Shown one piece after another: positions 1 to 6,120 of a stretch of DNA of 9,628 bases (within the stretch, counting starts at the first letter, position 1; each line of letters starts with the position of its first letter). The position numbers and the translations under genes were made by a program. The notes below the pieces were generated by a model that ran no database searches, was not told the origin of the DNA, and was given only the letters and a program-made list of their open reading frames with translations. Source of the DNA: Bryobacteraceae bacterium (GTDB taxonomy: Bacteria > Acidobacteriota > Terriglobia > Bryobacterales > Bryobacteraceae); NCBI GenBank assembly GCA_025929455.1, contig JAICMB010000088.1, positions 1 to 9,628 of the forward strand. Reading direction: 5' to 3'.

Positions 1-366
1 CTTGCGCGAGGCCTCCTCATCGAGCAGCGTGCCATTAGTCGAAAGCAGGGTGGAAATGTTATGCCGCGCGCAGTATTCGATGCGGTCGAAGATGGCGGGA
101 TCAAGGAACGGCTCGCCCAACCCGATCAGCATCATGTGTTCGGCTGTCTCGCCTGCTTCGCTTACGAGCTTGCGAAAGATCGCGTCCGGCATGTCCTCTT
201 TCGGCTGGCGGTGCGTTTCCCGCGGGCACATCGGGCAGTAGAGGTTGCACTTGGCGGTAGTCTCGACGATGTACTCGACAGGGAGCGCCCGCAACGTACC
301 GGCGCGTCGCAAATAGCCAGAGAGGAGCTTCGCGCGATTCGAAATTCGTTGTGCGGCGGCGCGCAT
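1..366 (-). CDS. Radical SAM protein, N-terminal part (cut by window edge)
   Basis: The first 122 codons of a radical SAM enzyme are seen; the rest lies beyond base 1. A [4Fe-4S]-binding CxxxCxxC motif is present (C40, C44, C47, in the context TAKCNLYCPMCPRE). It is followed by GLGEPFLDP at 82-90, the usual SAM-contacting GGEP-like strand, and by STNGT at 109-113, typical of the next strand of the partial TIM barrel. These features match the radical SAM/SPASM group that includes peptide-modifying and MoaA-like enzymes; the C-terminal part that would show a SPASM cluster is missing. The start is the ATG at 366-364, since the only other in-frame codons before an upstream TAA are non-standard starts; its ribosome site is weak. 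It lies 50 bases downstream of Ku on the same strand and may be co-transcribed with it, though a functional link is not evident. Substrate unknown. Confidence 0.85.
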   Translation of the reverse strand, partial: MRAAAQRISNRAKLLSGYLRRAGTLRALPVEYIVETTAKCNLYCPMCPRETHRQPKEDMPDAIFRKLVSEAGETAEHMMLIGLGEPFLDPAIFDRIEYCARHNISTLLSTNGTLLDEEASRK

Positions 367-416
367 CAGGTACCGTTTATTGTAACTGCGGATGTACCCG
401 GAACGCCGCTCGTGAC

Positions 417-1244
417 CTACGCCGCCGTGCGTTTATGCGGCGCGGCCCTCTTCGCGGCCGCCTTCTTGGCGGGCTTGGCCGCAGTATGCGCCAAGCTCGC
501 CTGTAAAGCCGCCATTAAATCCACAACCGGCGCGGTCTTCTTATGCGGGGCCTCATGCACCGTCTTGCCGGCCGCTTTGGCTTCGATCATCTTCATAAGC
601 CGCTCCTGGTACTCGTCTTCAAAATCCTGCGGCTTGAACGGCCCGGCCAGACTCTTCACCAGTTGCTCGGCCAACTGCACCTCTTGCGGCTTTACTTCGA
701 CGTCGCTGGTTTTGCCATACTCGGGAACAGCGCGCACCTCGGCCGGATAGTACAACGTATGTAGAGTCAGTCCGTGATCACGCGGCCGAATGATCACCAT
801 GTACTCGCGCTGGTGCATCCCCACTTTCGCTACGGCCGCATACCCGGTTTTCGCCATCGTCTCCACGAGCAACTGGTATGCTTTGCGCCCGGGGTCCTCC
901 GGTAACGCGTAATAGGATGCGTCAAAGTACAGCGGGTCTACCTCGCTCAGCTTAACGAACTCCTGTATCTCCATGGTGTCCGTGGAAGCGGGCGCGACCT
1001 TCTTAATATCTTCGTCCTGGATAACGACCCAGCGGCCTTTCTCGATCTCGTAGCCCTTTACGATCTCGCTCCGCTCTACATCCCGCTGGCAGTGCGGGCA
1101 GAACAGGTGCTGTTTAATACGAGTGCCGCAGACCTCATGAAGTTGGTGGAAGCTGATGTGGTCCGTGCGCGCGGCCGCGAACAGCCGGATTGGTACCGAA
1201 ATCAGCCCGAACGTGAGATATCCCTTCCATACCGTCGCAGCCAT
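417..1244 (-). CDS. ku: Bacterial Ku protein (non-homologous end joining)
   Basis: A 275-residue homodimeric Ku of normal bacterial length. It would encircle broken DNA ends and recruit the ATP-dependent ligase LigD in two-component end joining. The N-terminus MAATVWKGYLTFGLISVPIR is the hallmark opening of the family. FHQLHEVCG (32-40), the CPHC pair (C49, C52) and the conserved IVKGYEIEKG segment (61-70) follow; C39 with C49/C52 could form a metal-binding knuckle. The central beta-barrel region continues through YYALPEDPGRKAYQLL (111-126) and VIIRPRDHGLTLHTLYY (150-166). After about residue 225 the protein becomes a lysine/alanine-rich tail (KPAKKAAAKRAAPHKR), as in other bacterial Kus, where the basic tail contacts DNA. 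The start ATG has an AGG five bases upstream. No ligD is in the window; it may lie elsewhere. Family assignment is very secure. Confidence 0.96.
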   Translation of the reverse strand: MAATVWKGYLTFGLISVPIRLFAAARTDHISFHQLHEVCGTRIKQHLFCPHCQRDVERSEIVKGYEIEKGRWVVIQDEDIKKVAPASTDTMEIQEFVKLSEVDPLYFDASYYALPEDPGRKAYQLLVETMAKTGYAAVAKVGMHQREYMVIIRPRDHGLTLHTLYYPAEVRAVPEYGKTSDVEVKPQEVQLAEQLVKSLAGPFKPQDFEDEYQERLMKMIEAKAAGKTVHEAPHKKTAPVVDLMAALQASLAHTAAKPAKKAAAKRAAPHKRTAA

Positions 1245-1409
1245 ATCGACCTACCGAATGCACGCACGCTGCCACTCTGCGTTCGCGGCAAATGCGCGCC
1301 CGCCCGGTAACAAGGTGTGAACGTTTTACTTATCCGATCAGAGACTCCACTCACCTGCAAGAACATATCGTTTGGCCCGGCAACTGCTCCAACTTAGCCG
1401 AGGATATTG
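1245..1409. promoter_or_regulatory. Divergent intergenic region between Ku and the DUF1328 gene
   Basis: These 165 bases separate the Ku start (leftward) from the DUF1328 start (rightward), so promoters for both directions must lie here or close by. No -35/-10 pair matching a housekeeping consensus well enough to call, and no convincing ECF-type pair, was found on either strand. The region carries the Ku ribosome site on its left edge and a GAGG ribosome site at 1400-1403 for the rightward gene. No gene is visible inside it. Confidence 0.4.
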
Positions 1410-1574
1410 ATGGTCGCTTGGGCGCTGGCGTTTTTTATCATTGCCGTTCTCGCCGCGGTGTTCGGATTTACGGGCTTGGCTGCGGCATCTGCCGGCATTG
1501 CCAAGATAATGTTCTTTGTTTTTCTCGTGATTTTTCTCGTCACACTGCTGGCGGGCGTGGCCCGTCGCGCCTAA
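1410..1574 (+). CDS. DUF1328 / UPF0391 (YtjA-type) small membrane protein
   Basis: A 54-residue, almost entirely hydrophobic peptide, [20 protein letters not shown] followed by [20 protein letters not shown] and a short basic end, VARRA. It reads as two transmembrane helices (about 4-25 and 31-50). The pattern WAL.FFIIA..AAVFGF.G.AA..AGIAKI.FF.F is diagnostic of the DUF1328/UPF0391 family (YtjA in E. coli), whose molecular function is not known. Full family length is about 50-60 residues, so it is intact. The start is supported by GAGG at 1400-1403, six bases before the ATG. It lies 50 bases upstream of the YflT-like gene on the same strand and is probably co-transcribed. Members of this family often sit beside envelope or osmotic-stress genes, which fits this neighbour; that is an inference. 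Confidence 0.88.
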   Translation: MVAWALAFFIIAVLAAVFGFTGLAAASAGIAKIMFFVFLVIFLVTLLAGVARRA

Positions 1575-1614
1575 AGGACCGGCCGCACGTAGCGGCTAAT
1601 AACGTTTCAGTTGC

Positions 1615-1620
1615 AGGAGG
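1615..1620 (+). promoter_or_regulatory. Strong ribosome binding site AGGAGG
   Basis: A perfect AGGAGG lies four bases before the ATG at 1625. It fixes the start of the YflT-like gene at 1625, although the reading frame is open back to 1292. It is one of the strongest ribosome sites in the window, suggesting high expression of this stress-type protein. Confidence 0.85.
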
Positions 1621-1624
1621 CAAC

Positions 1625-2275
1625 ATGGCTGGCAGAAACACCGCCGTTTTCGGCATCTACCCCAATCAGGCCAGTGCGGAAGCGGTCGTTGAGAGCTTGA
1701 AGAACGCGGGATTCCGCAACACGGACATTTCCGTGCTGTTTCCGGAGAATGAAGGCACCAAGGATCTCGCCATCGCCAAAGAAACCAAAGCGCCCGAAGG
1801 CGCCACCACCGGCGGCATATCGGGCGGCATCATCGGCGGCGCACTTGGGTGGCTAGTCGGAATCGGCGCGCTCGCCATACCAGGCGTGGGGCCGGTCATT
1901 GCGGCCGGGCCGATCCTCGCGATGCTTAGCGGCGTGGGTGTCGGCGGAGCAATCGGCGGCGTTATAGGAGCGCTAACGGGTCTGGGCATTCCGGAATTCG
2001 AAGCCAAGCGCTTCGAAGGGCGCATCCGCAAGGGCGGAATCCTGCTCAGCGTCCATTGCGACAGTTCCGACTGGACCAAGCGCGCGCGGCAGATCCTTGA
2101 GCACACCGGTGCCGAAGATATCTCGTCCGCGGGTGAGGCACACGCCGATTTTGCCGTCAGTGATCGGCCGATGCCGCGAACGACGGCTCGCCCACACGAC
2201 GAACCTGCCGCGGCCACCACTGAGTACGCCGAAGAGTTGACGACCGACGCCGGACAGCCTCTGCGGCGCGTGTAG
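1625..2275 (+). CDS. YflT/general-stress-17M-like protein with glycine-zipper membrane segment
   Basis: A 216-residue protein of the type annotated as general stress protein or hypothetical membrane protein in acidobacteria and proteobacteria. Residues 6-55 (TAVFGIYPNQASAEAVVESL, then NAGFRNTDISVLFPE) resemble the YflT/17M stress domain: an alpha/beta unit that reads as a ferredoxin-like half. Residues 62-122 are glycine-rich and hydrophobic (GGISGGIIGGALGWLVGIGA; GVGVGGAIGGVIGALTGLGI), a glycine-zipper likely to form a membrane hairpin. Residues 124-170 (FEAKRFEGRIRKGGILLSVHC) supply a second alpha/beta unit completing the soluble domain, and the acidic tail after 180 looks disordered. Biochemical role unknown; relatives are induced by heat, salt or ethanol stress. 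The strong AGGAGG site supports the start. It follows the DUF1328 membrane peptide, suggesting a small envelope-stress pair. The family name is less secure than the domain description. Confidence 0.75.
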   Translation: MAGRNTAVFGIYPNQASAEAVVESLKNAGFRNTDISVLFPENEGTKDLAIAKETKAPEGATTGGISGGIIGGALGWLVGIGALAIPGVGPVIAAGPILAMLSGVGVGGAIGGVIGALTGLGIPEFEAKRFEGRIRKGGILLSVHCDSSDWTKRARQILEHTGAEDISSAGEAHADFAVSDRPMPRTTARPHDEPAAATTEYAEELTTDAGQPLRRV

Positions 2276-2308
2276 GCCGCCACACAACGTTGCTTCTCAT
2301 GCCCCGCT

Positions 2309-2340
2309 CGAGCCCCGCAACCAGGGCCGGGCGGGGCTTG
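2309..2340 (+). terminator. GC-rich hairpin, possible terminator of the stress pair
   Basis: The arms CGAGCCCCGC (2309-2318) and GCGGGGCTTG (2331-2340) pair over ten positions with one G-T pair, around a 12-base loop. It lies 33 bases after the YflT-like stop codon. The following bases (TCGTCTAATC) are not a true T-run, so intrinsic termination would be weak; a second GCCCCGC at 2301-2307 could compete for the 3' arm. It could instead be a transcript-stabilising hairpin. Confidence 0.45.
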
Positions 2341-2439
2341 TCGTCTAATCCGCCCGCCCGAAAACTATTCCCGATTCGCCAAGGCTGTACAGAGCGCTGT
2401 AACTCACACCAGGCAAAGAGGATATCGGCGCGTTTCTCA

Positions 2440-2569
2440 AACATTTATGCCTACTTACGTAATCTAACAACGTTACATGCGAAAAAATACGTAAATTTCA
2501 AGAAAGAACTCAGAAGGTACAAACATCTTACGTACGGCGATACCGCTTTGATTCGCCCAGGAGATAAGA
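2440..2569 (+). promoter_or_regulatory. AT-rich control region of the glycan operon with three TACGTA boxes
   Basis: This stretch is strikingly AT-rich against GC-rich neighbours and contains no convincing gene. It holds three TACGTA palindromes at 2456-2461, 2488-2493 and 2529-2534. The first sits in the 8-base palindrome TTACGTAA, and the first and third share CTTACGTA. A weak housekeeping-like promoter is possible: TTTCAA (2496-2501), 16-base spacer, TACAAA (2518-2523), which would start transcription about 2530 and give a leader of about 40 bases. A clear AGGAG ribosome site (2559-2563) precedes the ATG at 2570 by six bases. The region must drive a long operon, so it is the natural place for its regulator to bind. 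The promoter boxes are tentative; the AT-richness and palindromes are directly visible. Confidence 0.45.
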
Positions 2570-3682
2570 ATGCGACAGGTTCTGCTAACAGGTGGCGCCG
2601 GCTTCATCGGATCGCACCTCGCAGATGAGCTGTTGGAAAAAGGCTATCGGGTTCGGGCGCTGGATAATCTCTCCGCTCAGGTACACGGTCCTGAACGTAA
2701 TGTACCTTCGTATCTGAATCCCGAAGTCGAGTTACTGATCGACGACATACGGAACAAAGAAGCCGTGCGCAAGGCGCTGCGCGGCGTAGACGCGGTAGTA
2801 CATTTCGTCGCCGCGGTCGGCGTCGGCCAGAGCATGTACGAGATCGCTCACTACACTAGTGTCAATAACTACGGCACGGCGATTCTTCTCGAAACACTAA
2901 CGGAGCATCCCGTCGAGAAGCTGCTGGTCGCTTCCAGCATGAGTATCTACGGGGAAGGACTCTATCAGTACCCGGATGGAAAATTCCACACGGACGTGAG
3001 CCGTTCTCTCGACCAGCTAAAAAGGAGCGATTGGGAATTGCGTTCCGCGGACGGCGAGGTCCTGCGGCCGGTAGCGACGCCGGAGTGGAAAGCGCCATCG
3101 CTCGAATCTGTCTATGCGCTGTCGAAGTACGACCAGGAGCGCATGTGCCTCATGATTGGCCGCGCCTACAACATTCCGGCCGTCGCGATGCGGTTCTTTA
3201 ACGCGTTCGGGCCCAACCAGGCGCTATCGAACCCGTACACCGGGGTGCTCGCCATCTTTGCATCGCGTTTACTGAACAACAACGCTCCGCTGATTTTTGA
3301 GGACGGTCAGCAGTTGCGCGACTTCGTGAGCGTCTACGATGTCGCGCGCGCCTGCCGCATGGCGCTCGAGACGCCGGAAGCTGCCGGGCGCGTATTCAAC
3401 ATCGGCAGCGGGACGCAGTATACGGTTAGCGAAGTGGCGCGCAAGATGGCTCGCGTGCTGGGCAAAAACATCGAACCGGAAGTCTCCGGCAAGTACCGCG
3501 TCGGCGACATCCGCCACTGCTTCCCCGACATCACGCTCGCGCGCGAGGTTCTGGGATTTGAACCTACCTGGGACCTGGAAGACGGATTAGTCGATCTCGC
3601 GGCATGGTTGGAAGGGCAGATCGCGCTCGACAGGGTATCCGAAATGAAAGAAGAACTCGCTTCACGAGGGCTAGTGGTGTGA
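2570..3682 (+). CDS. NAD-dependent sugar epimerase, dTDP-L-rhamnose 4-epimerase-like (extended SDR)
   Basis: A 370-residue extended short-chain dehydrogenase, probably a cytoplasmic nucleotide-sugar 4-epimerase. The NAD-binding GGAGFIG is at 8-14, an acidic cofactor residue follows the second strand (ALDN, 30-33), and catalytic residues appear as SSMSIYG (122-128) and YALSK (Y182, K186). Segments MRFFNAFGPNQALSNPYTGV (207-226), FEDGQQLRDFVSVYDVARA (243-261) and YRVGDIRHCFPD (309-320) match a subgroup often annotated dTDP-L-rhamnose 4-epimerase (WbiB-like), so that substrate is plausible but unproven. As I recall the subgroup, members carry a cysteine-rich insert between the serine and tyrosine; here the insert (about 129-178) is present but has no cysteine. 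The start is backed by AGGAG at 2559-2563. It is the first gene of the operon, and its end overlaps the next start by four bases. Confidence 0.85.
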   Translation: MRQVLLTGGAGFIGSHLADELLEKGYRVRALDNLSAQVHGPERNVPSYLNPEVELLIDDIRNKEAVRKALRGVDAVVHFVAAVGVGQSMYEIAHYTSVNNYGTAILLETLTEHPVEKLLVASSMSIYGEGLYQYPDGKFHTDVSRSLDQLKRSDWELRSADGEVLRPVATPEWKAPSLESVYALSKYDQERMCLMIGRAYNIPAVAMRFFNAFGPNQALSNPYTGVLAIFASRLLNNNAPLIFEDGQQLRDFVSVYDVARACRMALETPEAAGRVFNIGSGTQYTVSEVARKMARVLGKNIEPEVSGKYRVGDIRHCFPDITLAREVLGFEPTWDLEDGLVDLAAWLEGQIALDRVSEMKEELASRGLVV

Positions 3683-4806
3683 GCTACGTACTGCGAAACT
3701 ACGGAAACGGGAATAGCAGGCGGTCCGGCGAATCGCTGGCCAACAAGCCGGTCCTGATAACCGGGGGTGCGGGATTCATCGGCACTAACCTGGCTCATCG
3801 CCTACTGAGCGGCGGCCGCTGCGTAATTCTTTACGACAGTCTCGCGCGCGCCGGCGTCGAGCAGAACTTGCACTGGCTCCAGCGTCTGCATGGCAGCCGT
3901 GTGCAGGTGATGGTGGGCGACGTACGCGACCGTAGCGCTCTACGCCGCGCCGTCCAACGCGCCGGACAGGTATTCCATTTCGCGGCACAGGTGGCCGTTA
4001 CGACCAGCCTGGTGGATCCGCGCGAGGATTTTGAGATCAACGCCGGCGGCACATTCAATCTGCTTGAGGAATTGCGCGGGCTGGAGAATTCGCCGCCCCT
4101 TGTATACACGTCCACAAACAAGGTCTACGGCGGACTCGACGATATCACGTTACGCAAAGCCGAAACGCGCTACGAGCCGTGCGACTCCGCGGTGCGCACG
4201 CGCGGCATCTCGGAGGCGCGGCCGCTCGACTTTCATACGCCCTACGGCTGCTCCAAAGGTGCGGCCGAACAGTACGTGCTCGACTACGCCCGCTCCTTCC
4301 ACCGGCCCGCGGCAGTCTTCCGTATGAGCTGCATCTACGGCCCGCACCAGTTCGGTACCGAGGACCAGGGCTGGGTCGCGCATTTCCTGATTCGCGCGCT
4401 CGAACGCCGGCCGATCACGATCTACGGTGACGGCCTGCAGGTGCGCGACATTCTGTTCGTCGAGGATCTGGTGGAGGCATTTCTTGCCGCGCAGGCTAAC
4501 ATGGCGTCTGTTTCAGGCAACGCGTTCAACATGGGCGGTGGTCCCGATCGTACTGTTAGTCTGCTGGAACTGCTCGCGATCATGGAGCGGCTAAGTGGCA
4601 CGAAACCGGATGTACGCTTCGCCGGCGCGCGCACCGGCGATCAGCGCTACTACGTTTCCGATTCGGAGAAATTTCACAAGGCGACCGGCTGGCGTCCCCG
4701 CGTCAACGCGGCGGATGGCATCGGCCGTTTATATCACTGGCTCGCTGACAATCGCCATGCGGCGCCTGCTCCGGCGCTCGAAGAGGTGCCCGTTGCAGCG
4801 AACTGA
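3679..4806 (+). CDS. NAD-dependent epimerase, CDP-paratose/tyvelose 2-epimerase-like (extended SDR)
   Basis: A 375-residue extended SDR. The Rossmann motif GGAGFIG is at 29-35, after a non-family leader of about 20 residues. Catalytic residues are TSTNKVYGG (144-152) and YGCSK (Y189, K193). The stretches LDFHTPYGCSKGAAEQYVLDY, SCIYGPHQFGTEDQGWVAHF (217-236) and ITIYGDGLQVRDILFVEDLV are highly typical of the CDP-paratose 2-epimerase (tyvelose epimerase, RfbE) group, which inverts C2 of a CDP-3,6-dideoxyhexose. Many bacterial members act on unknown sugars, so the exact substrate is open, and no CDP-sugar synthesis genes are visible here. The start is GTG at 3679, inside the previous stop (GTGA overlap), with GAGGG at 3666-3670. 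The frame is open back to 3604, but an earlier start would put unrelated sequence inside the previous gene. Co-translated with its neighbour. Confidence 0.85.
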   Translation: MSYVLRNYGNGNSRRSGESLANKPVLITGGAGFIGTNLAHRLLSGGRCVILYDSLARAGVEQNLHWLQRLHGSRVQVMVGDVRDRSALRRAVQRAGQVFHFAAQVAVTTSLVDPREDFEINAGGTFNLLEELRGLENSPPLVYTSTNKVYGGLDDITLRKAETRYEPCDSAVRTRGISEARPLDFHTPYGCSKGAAEQYVLDYARSFHRPAAVFRMSCIYGPHQFGTEDQGWVAHFLIRALERRPITIYGDGLQVRDILFVEDLVEAFLAAQANMASVSGNAFNMGGGPDRTVSLLELLAIMERLSGTKPDVRFAGARTGDQRYYVSDSEKFHKATGWRPRVNAADGIGRLYHWLADNRHAAPAPALEEVPVAAN

Positions 4807-4833
4807 CGGACGCGCGCCGGAGGACGTGACGCT

Positions 4834-6120
4834 GTGAAATACGCACTCGTGAACCCCGCGTGGTCGTTTGAAGCCAGCATTTACTTCGGATGCCGCGAGT
4901 CGCACCTGCCGCTCGAATACGGTTACTCGCGGGCGCTGCTCGAAGCGGCAGGTCACGAAACGATTCTTCTCGACGGCCAACTCGACGGCCTTTCCACCGC
5001 GGACATTCGCAGCGGCATCGCAGCGTTCCATCCGGACTTCACCGTCATCACGACCGCCCCGAGCTACCTGTTCTGGCGGTGCGCTCCACCGGAGTTGCGC
5101 GTGCCCATCGAAACCGCGAACGCGGTTCGCGACGTTTGCGGCATGTTGGTCATCGTTGGCCCTCACGCATCCACGACGCCCCGCGCTACGGTTCGTAAGC
5201 TTGACGCCGACGTAGCGGTGCTCGGCGAATGCGAGGAAATTCTGCCGCGCCTCGTGGAGGATTGGAAAAACGTTCCATCCATTGCGTATCGCGACGGCGA
5301 CACCATTCGCGTACAGGGGACGCCCTGGGCGGCGGACATGAATACGCTTCCGGCGCTGCGCTGGCCGGATGCCGCCGTCGCGCGCCACCATCACCACCAT
5401 CATCGGTTCGAAGCGCAGCCTGCAGGGCCGGGCGCGGAGATCGAGACCTCGCGCGGTTGCCCGTATCACTGCACATTTTGCGCGAAGGACAATTTCCGCG
5501 ACGATTATCGGCGCCGTCCCCTGCCGGTGGTACTGGAAGAACTCGACGCTCTCATTGCGCAGGGCATCGAATACATCTATTTCATTGACGAAATCTTTCT
5601 GCCGAATAAGGAGCTCTTGCGCGCGTTGGCCGGACGAAATATCAAAATCGGCGTGCAGACACGCATTGACCTGTGGACGCGAGAAATGATCGAGATGCTC
5701 GGGGCGGCCGGATGTGTATCGATCGAAGCAGGCGTCGAAAGCATTACTGAGCAGGGCCGCGCGCAGCTCGACAAGAAATGCCGCATTTCGACGTACGAAC
5801 TGGCCGATCGCCTGGTCTACGCCAAGGAACGCGTCCCCTTTGTGCAGGCGAACCTGCTCGACATGCATGAAGATAACGATGACGAAGTCGAGCGGTGGCG
5901 GCAGTACCTGATCGACCGCGGCGTGTGGGCCAACAAACCCGTGCCGCTGTTCCCGTATCCGGGCTCTCCCGAATATACGCGCCGCTGGGGCGCCGCGGAC
6001 GATTTTGCTTGGGAACGCGCGCATGACGCGTACCTGAACGGATTTACGGAATTTAGCGACATCCAGGAAGATCGTCCCGCACCGCTGGTGCAACTCGAAG
6101 TTTCGGCGCCGAACCGTTAA
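4834..6120 (+). CDS. B12-binding-domain radical SAM enzyme with internal hexahistidine
   Basis: A 428-residue cobalamin-dependent-type radical SAM protein. Residues 1-160 form a B12-binding-like alpha/beta domain (LPLEYGYSRALLEAAGHETI, IVGPHASTTP at 107-116, VAVLGECEEILPRL at 127-140), without an obvious DxHxxG ligand. Residues 201-345 form the radical SAM barrel: SRGCPYHCTFC carries C209, C213 and C216, and YFIDEIFLP (249-257), GVQTRIDLW (273-281) and SIEAGVES (296-303) mark later strands. Six consecutive histidines (185-190) lie just before the cluster. The C-terminal FVQANLLDMHEDNDDEVERW and PVPLFPYPGSPEY close the fold. It resembles a defined but uncharacterised radical SAM family (I recall TIGR04295) found beside epimerases and glycosyltransferases. 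A reaction on a sugar (C-methylation, epimerisation, deoxygenation) is inferred, not shown. Start is GTG at 4834 with GGAGG at 4819-4823. Confidence 0.88.
   Translation: MKYALVNPAWSFEASIYFGCRESHLPLEYGYSRALLEAAGHETILLDGQLDGLSTADIRSGIAAFHPDFTVITTAPSYLFWRCAPPELRVPIETANAVRDVCGMLVIVGPHASTTPRATVRKLDADVAVLGECEEILPRLVEDWKNVPSIAYRDGDTIRVQGTPWAADMNTLPALRWPDAAVARHHHHHHRFEAQPAGPGAEIETSRGCPYHCTFCAKDNFRDDYRRRPLPVVLEELDALIAQGIEYIYFIDEIFLPNKELLRALAGRNIKIGVQTRIDLWTREMIEMLGAAGCVSIEAGVESITEQGRAQLDKKCRISTYELADRLVYAKERVPFVQANLLDMHEDNDDEVERWRQYLIDRGVWANKPVPLFPYPGSPEYTRRWGAADDFAWERAHDAYLNGFTEFSDIQEDRPAPLVQLEVSAPNR

Noticed and set aside
61..750. 229-residue plus-strand frame over the Ku and radical SAM region
   Set aside because: It runs antisense across the end of Ku and the start of the radical SAM gene, both clearly coding on the minus strand, and has no family resemblance.
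1311..1345. Sequence around GTGAACGTTTTACTTATCCG as an ECF or housekeeping promoter
   Set aside because: The matches to known -35/-10 consensus are partial and the spacing is not convincing, so it was not called.
1292..1624. Possible N-terminal extension of the YflT-like protein from an ATG at 1292
   Set aside because: The extension would overlap the DUF1328 gene in another frame, and the AGGAGG four bases before ATG 1625 decides the start.
1666..2283. 205-residue minus-strand frame antisense to the YflT-like gene
   Set aside because: It is proline/serine/alanine-rich, typical of the antisense of glycine-rich coding DNA, while the plus-strand gene has a perfect ribosome site and family motifs.
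2456..2534. TACGTA repeats as a CRISPR-like array
   Set aside because: The repeated unit is only 6-8 bases and the spacers are unequal (26 and 35 bases); a CRISPR repeat would be longer and regular.
5386..5403. Hexahistidine codons as a sign of an engineered tag or vector contamination
   Set aside because: The tract is internal, within a well-matched natural family context, uses mixed codons, and has no vector, linker or protease site around it.
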